Below, in pieces: positions 55,790 to 64,000 of a stretch of 64,000 nt of DNA; the first letter of the stretch is position 1, and the number at the start of each line of letters is the position of its first letter. The translations under genes were made by a program, and so were the position numbers. Origin of the DNA: Kushneria pakistanensis (lineage in GTDB: Bacteria > Pseudomonadota > Gammaproteobacteria > Pseudomonadales > Halomonadaceae). The notes beneath the pieces were generated by a model, which was not told the origin of the DNA, made no database searches, and worked only from the letters and a program-made list of their open reading frames with translations. Location of the stretch: NCBI RefSeq assembly GCF_014652795.1, contig NZ_BMZM01000002.1, positions 496,001 to 560,000 of the forward strand, given 5' to 3'.

Positions 55790-55903
55790 CTGTAAAGGAA
55801 TCGATGGGCCAAGGGTGGCGCATGAAGGGGCAGCAGGGCCAGTGATGATGCAACAGGGCGGCGCCGACAGGGGTATTCCGGCCCTCGACGCCGGGAAGGA
55901 AAA

Positions 55904-56713
55904 CTACCAGACCTGGTTGAAGTCCTCGCGCTCACGCACCTGCGGGTCGCGCTGAAATTCCAGAAGCTTTGCATATTTCAGGTAGGCGTTGACGCCTGCC
56001 GACAGCGAGACTGACAGGCCATCCAGCCCCGCCATAAAACCCCGCTGAAACAGATATTTGCGAACGAAGGCGTTGGCACCGTGAATCAACGGTGAGCAGG
56101 CGTTCACTTTCTTGCCCTTCAGATACATGATCTTGGCGGCGCGGCTAGAGAAGCGCCCGCCGGCCTTGGTGAACAGCTCGGCCAGATTGGCAAAGGAATA
56201 GTGCTCAATATCGGCTTCCAGGCGCGCGGGATGCTGTGCCTGAACGCTCGAATGCTGACGCGACTCGGAAAAGGCCGTGCGCTCGCGGTCAAAAAGCCGG
56301 AGGCAATAATCGGGATACCAGCCGCAGCGCTTCACCCAGCGTGAGCCAATGAAATTGCGCCGGCGCAGGGCAAAGGCGTCATGGTCGGTGGTGTCCAGTG
56401 GCAGCGCCTGCAGGGCCGCCACGGCCTCGTCGGTCAGGCGCTCATCGGCGTCCAGCGACAGTACCCAGCGATGGGTGGCGGCCTTCGGCCCCACGTTTTT
56501 CTGCGGACCATCGCCGAGATAGGGCTGCTCGATCACCCGGGCACCCACGGCCCGGGCACGGGCGCAGGTGTCATCACTGGAGCCCGAGTCCACCACGATC
56601 AGCTCATCACACACCCGTCCCAGCGAGGCCAGGCAGGCCTCGATGTTCGCCGCTTCGTTGAGCGTGATCACCACACCGGTGATCGGCGTGCGTGCGCTCG
56701 CTGCCATGCTCAT
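55904..56713 (-). CDS. GT2 glycosyltransferase, WaaE/KdtX type
   Basis: 269 residues: ITGVVITLNEAANIEACLASL and LIVVDSGSSDDTCARARAVGARVI are the GT-A donor site, and LSLDADERLTDE the DxD metal motif. RWVKRCGWYPDYCLRLFDRERTAFSE and the C-terminal LIHGANAFVRKYLFQRGFMAG closely match WaaE/KdtX, which adds glucose to heptose I. It overlaps the upstream membrane-protein gene by four bases and belongs to its transcript. Confidence 0.9.
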   Translation of the reverse strand: MSMAASARTPITGVVITLNEAANIEACLASLGRVCDELIVVDSGSSDDTCARARAVGARVIEQPYLGDGPQKNVGPKAATHRWVLSLDADERLTDEAVAALQALPLDTTDHDAFALRRRNFIGSRWVKRCGWYPDYCLRLFDRERTAFSESRQHSSVQAQHPARLEADIEHYSFANLAELFTKAGGRFSSRAAKIMYLKGKKVNACSPLIHGANAFVRKYLFQRGFMAGLDGLSVSLSAGVNAYLKYAKLLEFQRDPQVREREDFNQVW

Positions 56714-57444
56714 GGCTGCCCCTCGGCGCTATCCGGGGTGCTGGTATCACGGGTTGTCGGGTCAACGCTGTCATCAATGGCCGGGCCATCGTTCTGGTCA
56801 CGCAGGGTGGCGGCCTCACGGGCCTCGGGGACCGGCGTTGCCGGCTCGCCCATGAGTGCCTGGCTGTCGGCGGCTGAAGAATGCAGCGCGGCAGTCTGAT
56901 CGGCATCGGTGGCAATATCGATGCCGACGCTGGCAATCAGCAGTACCGGCATCAGAAGCACCAGACTCCAGACCGGGAACGTGATGCGCCGTGCGCGCGC
57001 CAGGATGCGCCAGGAGAGCCATAGCTCGATCAGTGCGATCAGGATGACAACGCCACCGGTGATGGCCCACTGCATGGTGGACAGCGCGGGCTTGTCATCG
57101 CCGGACAGATCCACCAGATGTTCACCGGTGGCACTGAAGATCTGGGTATCCATCCAGATCGCGCTCAGCCCCAGTGTGCCCAGCACAGCGCACGGCCAGA
57201 TCAGCATGCGCCGCTTCAAAAAGAGCGACAGCAGTGCCGGCAGTAGCCATAGCACCACGGCCAGCGTGCCAAAGCCGCCCAGCCAGGCGCAGACCAGCCA
57301 GACGATGCCCAGCGGCTCCTGAGGCATCTGGACCATCGGCAGATAGCGCAGCGAGAGCAGCCAGACGAATGCCAGGTTGAAGAGGGCAAAAAAGGCGGTA
57401 GCGCGCAGTCGAAAGCGCAGGGAATCTTCACTTGAACGAGGCAT
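56710..57444 (-). CDS. Membrane protein resembling the YejM/PbgA (DUF3413) transmembrane domain
   Basis: 244 residues with about five helices in the first 175, then a disordered Asp/Thr/Pro-rich tail. The helical part recalls the N-terminal DUF3413 domain of YejM: ATAFFALFNLAFVWLLSLRYL (YejM has WFALFNIL and SRYL), IWMDTQIF (LIDSEVF) and GEHLVDL (FHLHLN). The periplasmic sulfatase-like domain that follows in YejM is absent. It lies in a core-LPS operon, four bases overlapping the WaaE-type gene. Assignment is by remembered motif similarity and is moderate. Confidence 0.6.
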   Translation of the reverse strand: MPRSSEDSLRFRLRATAFFALFNLAFVWLLSLRYLPMVQMPQEPLGIVWLVCAWLGGFGTLAVVLWLLPALLSLFLKRRMLIWPCAVLGTLGLSAIWMDTQIFSATGEHLVDLSGDDKPALSTMQWAITGGVVILIALIELWLSWRILARARRITFPVWSLVLLMPVLLIASVGIDIATDADQTAALHSSAADSQALMGEPATPVPEAREAATLRDQNDGPAIDDSVDPTTRDTSTPDSAEGQP

Positions 57445-57447
57445 GAT

Positions 57448-58179
57448 CTAACTCGATTGGTATCCGTGGTTGATGAGGGCCATGAGCGCCCTGGCCTGCC
57501 CGGGGGCGAACTTTTCCAGAGAACGCTCAAGGCGTGCAAGATTACCTGCCTGCCAGCGCCCGGGGGGGCGCAGTTGACAGCGGTCCAGATCGATCAGCCA
57601 GGGGGCATCCTGATCATCGATCAAAATGTTACGGGCATTGAGGTCAACGTGGTCGAGCCCGACGTCATGGAAGCGACGGATCATGCGACCGCAGGCGGTC
57701 AGCAGGGCGTCATGGTGCTTCGAGGCCTGCGGCGTCTGCACCAGTGAGGCCAGCGGACGAGCGCCATCAATGCGTCGGGTGATGAGCGCCGCCTGATAGA
57801 ATAGTCCCGGTGGACCGGTGCGCCAGGCACAGGCGCCAATCGGTTCGGGCACCGGCAGTCCACGATCAAAAAGGTCTGCCAGCAGGCGGCATTCGCGAAA
57901 GGCGCGGTTGTGCTCGAGCCCTGTCCAGACATAATGCTCGGCGCTCAAGCGCGCCACAAGGCCGCCGCGACGATAATGACGCAGCACCCACGCCTGATCA
58001 CCTGCCTGCACGAAGAGGCTTTCACCGCGGCCCGGCGCCTGACCGGTGATGGCATCACGCGCTTCCCACCATGTTTTGGTGAAGTGTTCAGGCGTCAGTG
58101 CCGGCTGGCCGGTTTGTGGGGCCGTTTGAGCATCATATAGAATGTGCGCATTCGCTTTTCGGGACGTAATCATCCGCAT
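57448..58179 (-). CDS. kdkA: 3-deoxy-D-manno-octulosonic acid (Kdo) kinase
   Basis: 243-residue protein-kinase-like enzyme that phosphorylates Kdo of the LPS core. WVLRHYRRGGLVARL, FRECRLLADLFDRGLPVPEPIG, the catalytic loop HDVGLDHVDLNARNILID (HxDLNxxN) and WLIDLDRCQLR (metal-binding Asp) are all KdkA marks. AAGGA lies six bases before the ATG at 58179. The start codon overlaps, on the opposite strand, the start of the next heptosyltransferase gene. Confidence 0.92.
   Translation of the reverse strand: MRMITSRKANAHILYDAQTAPQTGQPALTPEHFTKTWWEARDAITGQAPGRGESLFVQAGDQAWVLRHYRRGGLVARLSAEHYVWTGLEHNRAFRECRLLADLFDRGLPVPEPIGACAWRTGPPGLFYQAALITRRIDGARPLASLVQTPQASKHHDALLTACGRMIRRFHDVGLDHVDLNARNILIDDQDAPWLIDLDRCQLRPPGRWQAGNLARLERSLEKFAPGQARALMALINHGYQSS
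58138..58143 (+). promoter_or_regulatory. Probable -10 for the waaC-like gene, inside kdkA
   Basis: TAGAAT (one base from TATAAT) with TTGTGG 18 bases upstream at 58114-58119. It would start transcription near 58150, downstream of the alternative ATG at 58142, which supports the ATG at 58178. Confidence 0.5.
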
Positions 58180-59281
58180 GAAGCATCCTTTGCCCGCGCA
58201 ACCCGCGCATATCTGTGTATTGCGGCTATCCGCCCTTGGCGATGTCTGCAACCTCGTGCCGACCGTTCGCGCGTTGCAGCGCCATTGGCCCGACGCCCGA
58301 ATCACCTGGATCATCGGCCGGGCGGAGCACAGTCTACTGGCCGGCCTCTCCGGGGTCGAGTTCATGGTGTATGACAAGTCCACCGGGCTTGCCGGCATGC
58401 GCAGGCTGTGGCGCGAGCTGCGTGACACACCCTTTGACGTGCTGCTGCACATGCAGCAGTCCATTCGCGCCAGCATGCTTTCGCTGGGGCTCAAGGCGCG
58501 CGTGCGCATGGGTTATGATCGCGCCCGCGCCAAGGACTGGCAGACCTGGTTTACCAACCGCCAGCTAACGCCCCATCCGCACGCCCATGTGCTTGAGTCG
58601 TTCATGGATTTTGCCCGCGAAATGGGCGTGTCCGATGACCGGCTCGAGTGGGATATTCCGCTGCCGGATGCTGCCCGCGAGGAAGCCCGGCAGTTGCTGG
58701 AAGGGCGGCCGGCGCTGGTGATCAGCCCATGTGCCAGCCCGCGGCTTCGCAACTTTCGCAACTGGTCGGCCGAAGGGTATGCGGCCGTGATCGAACACGC
58801 CTGGCGTCACCACGGTCTGACCACCTTTCTGACCGGCGGCACCAGTGCCCAGGAGCGTGAGATGTGTGAGCGCATTGCCGCCGGTGTCAGCGAGGCATCA
58901 TTGGTCAATCTGCTGGGGCGCACCTCGCTCAAGGGGCTTTTGGCCATCATTGACCAGGCGCGCATGGTGATTGCGCCCGATTCCGGGCCGGTCCACATGG
59001 CCAATGCCATGAATACGCCGGTTTTGGGGCTTTTTGCCACCACCAACCCCGAGCGCGCCGCTCCCTGGTGCTGGCGCGAGCACGTCGTCAATCGCTATCC
59101 CGATGCCGTGGCCACCTATCTGCACAAGTCACCGGACGAGATTGTCTGGGGCACCCGCGTACGCCATGAGGATGCGATGTCACTGATTACCTTTGATGAT
59201 GTCATCAATCGGCTTGATGAACTGCTGGCACTGACTGCCGACCATACAAGGGCTACCGGGAGTGAGCGTCATGATGTTTGA
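58178..59281 (+). CDS. waaC: LPS heptosyltransferase, WaaC-like (GT9)
   Basis: 367-residue GT9 enzyme, probably adding the first heptose to Kdo2-lipid [24 protein letters not shown] is the acceptor-side Rossmann motif. [21 protein letters not shown] and [32 protein letters not shown] form the ADP-heptose site. It is less like WaaF than expected for a recent copy, in keeping with heptosyltransferase I or a RfaQ-type enzyme. The start at 58178 is chosen from the promoter position. It overlaps hldE by 11 bases. Confidence 0.87.
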   Translation: MKHPLPAQPAHICVLRLSALGDVCNLVPTVRALQRHWPDARITWIIGRAEHSLLAGLSGVEFMVYDKSTGLAGMRRLWRELRDTPFDVLLHMQQSIRASMLSLGLKARVRMGYDRARAKDWQTWFTNRQLTPHPHAHVLESFMDFAREMGVSDDRLEWDIPLPDAAREEARQLLEGRPALVISPCASPRLRNFRNWSAEGYAAVIEHAWRHHGLTTFLTGGTSAQEREMCERIAAGVSEASLVNLLGRTSLKGLLAIIDQARMVIAPDSGPVHMANAMNTPVLGLFATTNPERAAPWCWREHVVNRYPDAVATYLHKSPDEIVWGTRVRHEDAMSLITFDDVINRLDELLALTADHTRATGSERHDV

Positions 59282-60725
59282 TCCTGCCATGCTGGGCAGT
59301 GCCCGGGTCACGGTAGTCGGCGATGTCATGCTTGATCGCTACTGGCATGGCCCCACCTCGCGCATCTCTCCGGAGGCCCCGGTGCCGGTGGTGCGCGTCG
59401 ATGACAGCGAGGATCGTCCGGGCGGGGCAGCCAACGTGGCGCTCAATATCGCTGCACTGGGCGCGCAGGTCACGCTCTCCGGGCTGATCGGCTGCGACGA
59501 CAACGCCACCATTCTTGACGATCTGCTGGCCCGGGCCGGCATCGCCTCGCGCTTTCAGCGCAGCGACGAGATTCCCACCATCACCAAGCTGCGCGTGATG
59601 AGCCGTAACCAGCAGTTGATCCGGCTGGATTTCGAATCCTCGCTCGAGGGTGTCAATACCGATGCCATGATGGATCAGGTCAGCGAAGCGCTCGGTGATA
59701 CCGATCTGATGATCCTTTCCGACTATGGCAAGGGAACGCTGTCACAGGTGCAGGCCTTGATTGCGGCCGGCCGCCGGGCCGGCAAGCGGGTCCTGATCGA
59801 TCCCAAGGGCATCGATTTTCACCGCTATCGCGGGGCCAGCATCATCACCCCCAACCTGAGCGAGTTCGAGACCGTGGTGGGGCGCTGTCACAGCGATGAG
59901 GAGCTTAACGCGCGCGGGGAGGCCCTGCGTGCGGAGCTCGATCTCGAGGCGCTTTTGATTACCCGCAGCGAGCGTGGCATGACGCTGATTCGAGCAGGTC
60001 ATGCGCCGCTGCATCTGCCGACCCGCGCGCAGGAGGTCTTTGATGTGACCGGCGCCGGCGACACGGTGATCGGTGTGCTGGGCGTTGCGCTGGCGGCCGG
60101 CCACAGCCTGCCGGATGCCATGGCGCTGGCCAATCTGGCAGCCGGGCTGGTGGTGGCCAAGCCCGGCACTGCCACGGTCTCGATCGATGAAATCGAGGCA
60201 GCCCTGAGCGCGGATCATGGCGCTGCGGCCGGCCATGGCGTGATCGAGGCCGACACGCTGATGACGGCCGTACGTGCGGCACAGGCGCGCGGTGAGCGGA
60301 TTGTCATGACCAACGGCTGCTTTGATCTGCTTCATGCCGGTCACGTCAGCTATCTTGAACAGGCCCGCGCACAGGGCGATCGACTGATCGTGGCCGTTAA
60401 CGATGATGCCTCGGTCACCCGCCTCAAGGGTGAGGGGCGTCCGATCACGCCGCTTGCGCATCGTATGGCGGTGCTGGCCGGGCTGCGCGCCGTGGACTGG
60501 GTGGTGGCCTTTGGCGAGGACACGCCGGCCGCACTGATCGCAAACGTGCTGCCGGATGTGCTGGTCAAGGGTGGCGATTACCGCATCGAGGAGATTGCCG
60601 GCGGTGAGGCGGTCATGGCCAACGGTGGCGAGGTGCGGGTGCTGGGCTTTGAGGAAGGCCTGTCCACTACCGGTACCATCAGTGCGATTGTCTCGCGCAC
60701 TGCGCGCCGCAACGAACAGGAGTAG
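59271..60725 (+). CDS. hldE: Bifunctional heptose-7-phosphate kinase / heptose-1-phosphate adenylyltransferase
   Basis: 484-residue two-domain enzyme. Domain 1 (1 to about 320) is a PfkB-type kinase: [29 protein letters not shown] and [17 protein letters not shown] with the catalytic Asp. Domain 2 (about 345-484) is a nucleotidyltransferase: [21 protein letters not shown] with the HxGH motif and [11 protein letters not shown]. Both activities flank GmhB in ADP-heptose synthesis. GGGAG lies eight bases before the ATG at 59271. Confidence 0.97.
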   Translation: MMFDPAMLGSARVTVVGDVMLDRYWHGPTSRISPEAPVPVVRVDDSEDRPGGAANVALNIAALGAQVTLSGLIGCDDNATILDDLLARAGIASRFQRSDEIPTITKLRVMSRNQQLIRLDFESSLEGVNTDAMMDQVSEALGDTDLMILSDYGKGTLSQVQALIAAGRRAGKRVLIDPKGIDFHRYRGASIITPNLSEFETVVGRCHSDEELNARGEALRAELDLEALLITRSERGMTLIRAGHAPLHLPTRAQEVFDVTGAGDTVIGVLGVALAAGHSLPDAMALANLAAGLVVAKPGTATVSIDEIEAALSADHGAAAGHGVIEADTLMTAVRAAQARGERIVMTNGCFDLLHAGHVSYLEQARAQGDRLIVAVNDDASVTRLKGEGRPITPLAHRMAVLAGLRAVDWVVAFGEDTPAALIANVLPDVLVKGGDYRIEEIAGGEAVMANGGEVRVLGFEEGLSTTGTISAIVSRTARRNEQE

Positions 60726-60733
60726 ATCGCCCC

Positions 60734-62044
60734 GTGGGACGACGTCTCTATTCTGCGCTTTTGTATGCGCTCTCGCCGCTGATCTGGCGTCGCCTGCGCC
60801 GTGAGCATCTACCCGATCGACCGCGCGGCGAGCGACTGGGGCGCATTTCGAGCTATCAGGATGAGCGGGTGCTGTGGGTCCATGCCGCATCAGTAGGGGA
60901 GGTGATCACCGCCCGACCGCTGATTCGCTCGCTGATTGATGACTATCCCGAACATCGGGTCATCGTCACTACCATGACGGCCACCGGCGCCCGCCAGGTG
61001 CAGACGCTGTTCGGGGATCTGGTGACGCATCATTTCGTGGCGCTGGACTTTCCCGGTGCCACCCGGCGCTTCGTGCAGCGACTGAATCCTGAAATTGCCA
61101 TCATCGTTGAAACCGAAATCTGGCCCAATCTGATCCACGCCTGCGCCATGGCCGGCGTGCCGGTCGCCGTGGTCAATGCGCGTATTACCGAGCGCGGCTT
61201 TGCCCGCTATCAGCGCTTTCCGAAGCTGATGGGACAGGCGATCCGACGGCTGGCCTGGGTAGGCGCCAAGTCCGCCGAAGATGGCAAGCGCTTTCGTGCG
61301 CTGGGCGTGTCGGCCCGGCGTCTTAACGTGACCGGGGCGCTCAAGTATGACCTGCATCTGGATGAGGCCGTGTTCGAGGCCGCCGATGCGTTGCGCGAGA
61401 CCATCGGCCCTCGGCCGGTCTGGGTGGCGGGCTCCACCCATGAAGGCGAGGAAGTGCAGCTTCTGGAAGCGCATGCGCGCGTGCTGGCACGCTTTCCCGA
61501 TGCCCTGTTGATTCTGGTACCGCGTCATCCCCAGCGCTTTGATGAGGTGGCCGAACTCTGCTCCGATCAGGGCATGAGCGTTGCTCGACGAAGCGATGAC
61601 GCCGTCGTCGAGCCTGGCACGCAGGTGTATCTGGGCGACACCATGGGAGAGCTGATGATGCTTTACGCCATTGGTGATATCGCCTTTGTGGGCGGCTCGC
61701 TGGTGGATATCGGCGGGCATAATCTGCTGGAGCCGGCGGCGCTCGGGATGGCAGTGGTCAGCGGGCCGTCACTGTCGAGCCTCGGTGATGTGGCAGCAAC
61801 CCTGGAAGAGGCGAATGCCCGGATAGAGGTGAGCAGTGGCGCCATGCTGGGCGAAACGCTGGTCACCCTGCTGCTTGATGACGTGCGCCGTGACACGCTG
61901 GGTCGCAATGCCTGGGCGGTTGTGGAGGCCAATCGGGGGGCGCTGAAGCATACGCGTGATTATCTGGGACGCTTGATCCGGGCGCGTGAGCTGCATGAGC
62001 CCTGGCCGCTGATGGATGATCAGCCGCCAGGTAGCCAGCGCTAG
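60734..62044 (+). CDS. waaA: Kdo transferase (lipid IVA 3-deoxy-D-manno-octulosonic acid transferase)
   Basis: 436-residue inner-membrane-associated GT30 enzyme adding Kdo to lipid IVA. WVHAASVGEVITARPLIRSLIDDYP contains the essential Glu; ETEIWPNLIHACAMAGVPVAVVNARITERGF, WVAGSTHEGEE and FVGGSLVDIGGHNLLEPAALGMAVV are family blocks. The N-terminal LYSALLYALSPLIWRRL is the membrane-binding helix. GTG start with AGGAG eleven bases upstream, just behind hldE. Confidence 0.96.
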   Translation: MGRRLYSALLYALSPLIWRRLRREHLPDRPRGERLGRISSYQDERVLWVHAASVGEVITARPLIRSLIDDYPEHRVIVTTMTATGARQVQTLFGDLVTHHFVALDFPGATRRFVQRLNPEIAIIVETEIWPNLIHACAMAGVPVAVVNARITERGFARYQRFPKLMGQAIRRLAWVGAKSAEDGKRFRALGVSARRLNVTGALKYDLHLDEAVFEAADALRETIGPRPVWVAGSTHEGEEVQLLEAHARVLARFPDALLILVPRHPQRFDEVAELCSDQGMSVARRSDDAVVEPGTQVYLGDTMGELMMLYAIGDIAFVGGSLVDIGGHNLLEPAALGMAVVSGPSLSSLGDVAATLEEANARIEVSSGAMLGETLVTLLLDDVRRDTLGRNAWAVVEANRGALKHTRDYLGRLIRARELHEPWPLMDDQPPGSQR

Positions 62045-62382
62045 TGCTTCAGGCCTGACGCCTGGCGCCAGCCATGCTGTCGGGCGTGGCGATCGAGGTA
62101 CTCGCTCAGACGTGCCCGGGTTTCGCTCATCGGGCGACCGGGTTCCAGGATGGTCGTGCGGCACATGAGCGTGTACTGGTGCCGCTCTACATTGAACCAG
62201 ACACTCAGCAACGGCCTGACCGTTTCGCTCTGGGCCAGTTCAAAATACAGGGAGTGGTCTACGCCTCTGACACGCACACCTTCAATGTCGAGCGAGTCAT
62301 GAAAGTCGACCAGAGCCCGGCGCAACTGGTGCAAGGGGGCTGGTGTTCGCGTTGGCGTTGAAGAACCACTTTTCTGCATCAT
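62041..62382 (-). CDS. Hypothetical protein
   Basis: 113 residues, no recognised family. After a Ser/Thr/Pro-rich start come a helix (LHQLRRALVDFHDSL), beta-like strands (VRVRGVDHSLYFELA, VRPLLSVWFNVERHQYTLMCRTTI) and a closing helix (ARLSEYLDRHARQHGW). It looks like a compact soluble alpha/beta protein. GAGGG lies six bases before the ATG at 62382. The 3' end overlaps waaA by four bases, convergently. Confidence 0.6.
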   Translation of the reverse strand: MMQKSGSSTPTRTPAPLHQLRRALVDFHDSLDIEGVRVRGVDHSLYFELAQSETVRPLLSVWFNVERHQYTLMCRTTILEPGRPMSETRARLSEYLDRHARQHGWRQASGLKH

Positions 62383-62495
62383 GCTGAACCCTCTTTTTTT
62401 ATCATGACAAGTGCGAAATGAAGACGCCTGAAAGCCTTTGATGCTCAGCAATGTCATGACACTTCCATAACATGTCCGATCAGCAGGAGTAACCA

Positions 62496-62522
62496 GATAG
62501 CCCTGATAGCCCTGATAGCCCT
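62496..62522. repeat. Three tandem GATAGCCCT nonamers
   Basis: Perfect triple repeat of a 9-base unit in the gap upstream of the hypothetical gene. It has no evident role. Confidence 0.9.
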
Positions 62523-62621
62523 TTATTGATGCAGCGTAGCCGTGGCGCGCAGATAATAGTGAGAAAGCAGAGTAATATTCTGCAGCTAAAGTGTGATCGA
62601 ATGTTGTTCGATGGAAATGAA

Positions 62622-62645
62622 CCGTGAGTTACAGGTAACTCACGG
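62622..62645. terminator. Hairpin after rpiA
   Basis: CCGTGAGTTAC and GTAACTCACGG, a perfect 11-base dyad with a two-base centre, 14 bases past the rpiA stop. A T-tract is weak (TTCATTTCC on the minus strand), so termination is plausible but not certain. Confidence 0.5.
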
Positions 62646-62658
62646 CCAAAGAGCGCAT

Positions 62659-63345
62659 TTAGCGTGAGGGAGACAGACGTTGAACGCCGTCGGGCGTGCC
62701 CAGCAGCAGCAGATCGGCGCCGCGATGAGCGAACAGACCGTTGGTGACGACCCCGGCAATCTGGTTGATGCGCGTTTCCAGATCACGGGCGTTATCGATC
62801 AGCTGGTCATAGAGGTCGATGATCTGATTGCCGTTGTCGGTCACGACCCCCTGGCGGTAGACGGGGCTGAATCCCAGGTTGACCATCTGGCGTGCCACGT
62901 AGGAACGTGCCATGGGAATGACTTCGATGGGCAGTGGAAAGCCGCCCAGCTGGCTGACCCATTTGGAGCGGTCGGCAATGCAGATGAACCGTGATGAACA
63001 GGCCGCCACGATCTTCTCACGCGTCAGGGCCGCACCGCCGCCCTTGATCATGGCGAAATCGGGATTGATCTCATCAGCGCCATCGACATAGACGCTCAGC
63101 GCGCCGGTCTGATTGAGATCAAGTACCTCGATACCCACGGCCTGCAGTCGGCGTTCGGTTTCCGTGGAGCTTGCCACGGCGCCGGCAAACTCGTCACGCA
63201 GCGGTGCCAGTGCTTCGATAAAAAGATTGACGGTCGAGCCCGACCCCACGCCCAGCACGGTATCACGGCGCAACGTCGAACGTATTTCCTGCACTGCTGC
63301 CTGCGCCACTGCCTGCTTGAGCGCTGACTGGTCCTGGGATGTCAT
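62659..63345 (-). CDS. rpiA: Ribose-5-phosphate isomerase A
   Basis: 228-residue isomerase interconverting ribose 5-phosphate and ribulose 5-phosphate in the pentose phosphate pathway. [46 protein letters not shown] (catalytic Asp, Glu, Lys) and LPIEVIPMA are the standard blocks. GGTGTLFAHR-like ending reads [19 protein letters not shown]. It is divergent from ilvA across parS site 4, an arrangement found in many gammaproteobacteria. Confidence 0.97.
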   Translation of the reverse strand: MTSQDQSALKQAVAQAAVQEIRSTLRRDTVLGVGSGSTVNLFIEALAPLRDEFAGAVASSTETERRLQAVGIEVLDLNQTGALSVYVDGADEINPDFAMIKGGGAALTREKIVAACSSRFICIADRSKWVSQLGGFPLPIEVIPMARSYVARQMVNLGFSPVYRQGVVTDNGNQIIDLYDQLIDNARDLETRINQIAGVVTNGLFAHRGADLLLLGTPDGVQRLSPSR

Positions 63346-63454
63346 GGTGTCTCCGAATCTGATGATGTTCTACAGCGGCCCATCAAGCGTATCATGGATA
63401 CCTCAGTGGACACTGTCGACCGTTACATGGGCTTTTCCCGCCTCGCAGCCGGCA

Positions 63455-63470
63455 TGTTTCACGTGAAACA
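63455..63470. other. parS: parS centromere site 4
   Basis: TGTTTCACGTGAAACA, a perfect ParB-binding palindrome in the divergent rpiA/ilvA gap. Confidence 0.92.
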
Positions 63471-63539
63471 TCAGGTGGGCATGTTGTGTAACCCAGTGTC
63501 CTGCAGCGCCGCCCTCAAGTCACTGCCCAGGATATGAGA

Positions 63540-64000
63540 ATGCTGGAAGCCTACGCCAAAAGAATCCTCCAGGCCCGCGTGTATGAAGCGGCTGTTGAAA
63601 CGCCCATCTCAGCCATGCCGCAGCTTTCCAAACGCTTTGACAATAATATTCTGCTCAAGCGCGAGGATCTGCAGCCGGTTTATTCCTTCAAGATTCGCGG
63701 CGCCTATAACTGCATGGCGCAGCTTGATGAGGCCCAGCGTGCCAAAGGGGTGATCACTGCCTCGGCGGGTAATCATGCCCAGGGCGTGTCAATGGCCGCC
63801 AAACGCATGGGCATTCACGCCACCATTGTCATGCCGCGCATTACGCCCGAGATCAAGGTGGCTGCTGCGCGTGCCCGCGGCGCGAAGGTGGTGCTCAAGG
63901 GCGATGCCTTCAATGACGCGCTGTTACATGCCCAGACACTGATGCAGGAGCATGGCTATACCTGGATTCCGCCCTTTGATCATCCGGATGTGATCGCAGG
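63540..64000 (+). CDS. ilvA: Threonine ammonia-lyase, biosynthetic (5' part only)
   Basis: The first 153 codons of a PLP enzyme making 2-oxobutanoate from threonine for isoleucine synthesis; it runs off the window. LEAYAKRILQARVYEAAVETPI, the PLP-lysine motif YSFKIRGAYNCMAQL, and ITASAGNHAQGVSMAAKRMG are visible. AGGA lies seven bases before the ATG at 63540; an ATG at 63534 is too close to it. Whether the regulatory C-terminal ACT-like domains exist cannot be seen. Confidence 0.94.
   Translation, partial: MLEAYAKRILQARVYEAAVETPISAMPQLSKRFDNNILLKREDLQPVYSFKIRGAYNCMAQLDEAQRAKGVITASAGNHAQGVSMAAKRMGIHATIVMPRITPEIKVAAARARGAKVVLKGDAFNDALLHAQTLMQEHGYTWIPPFDHPDVIA

Overview
The window looks like part of the chromosome of a GC-rich, salt-adapted gammaproteobacterium, most likely a halomonad (Halomonas/Kushneria type). 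This rests on gene content and protein character, not on a marker gene, and no rRNA or tRNA was found. Genes are densely packed, with short convergent hairpin terminators. Three perfect and one near-perfect copies of the ParB-binding palindrome parS, together with glyQ-glyS, suggest that the window lies in the origin-proximal ParB domain.

Layout. 1-3.5 kb: end of a peptide ABC transporter operon and a GabD-type aldehyde dehydrogenase. 3.5-10.8 kb: a stress/envelope region with two near-identical membrane-protein paralogues that flank ghrA, a degenerate HAD protein and an Lrp-type regulator, followed by two YsnF-type (DUF2382) genes and a small remnant of a third. 11.2-17.6 kb: a 5-oxoproline-type operon (NRAMP-like transporter, PxpA, fused PxpB-PxpC, biotin carboxylase) with a divergent GntR regulator and a likely operator. 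17.6-20.5 kb: small heat-shock protein with a sigma32-like promoter and a ROSE-like RNA thermometer, a His-rich SEC-C miniprotein, and catalase. 20.6-29.3 kb: DUF445, NhaC-type antiporter, RhlE helicase, MHS transporter, App1-like phosphatase, methyltransferase and a DksA that has lost three of its four zinc cysteines.

29.3-35.0 kb: an AT-richer four-gene operon (periplasmic phosphate-binding-like protein, outer-membrane barrel, GGDEF-EAL sensor, acyltransferase of the PEP-CTERM-associated/autoinducer-synthase-like family). It looks acquired and is the best candidate for an undescribed signalling system. 35.0-47.1 kb: housekeeping and catabolic genes (OYE, PgeF, DUF924, UbiH, GmhB, DUF4168, MFS, HMG-CoA lyase/CoA-transferase with LysR, SSS symporter). 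47.1-50.7 kb: GNAT, glyS, glyQ.

50.8-62.4 kb: lipopolysaccharide inner-core and Kdo genes (hldD, waaF, two glycosyltransferases, a standalone YejM-like membrane domain, kdkA, waaC-like, hldE, waaA), with lysE (probable CTG start) and ddl between them. With gmhB at 39 kb, most of the ADP-heptose and core-assembly route is present. 62.6-64.0 kb: rpiA, a parS site and the start of ilvA.
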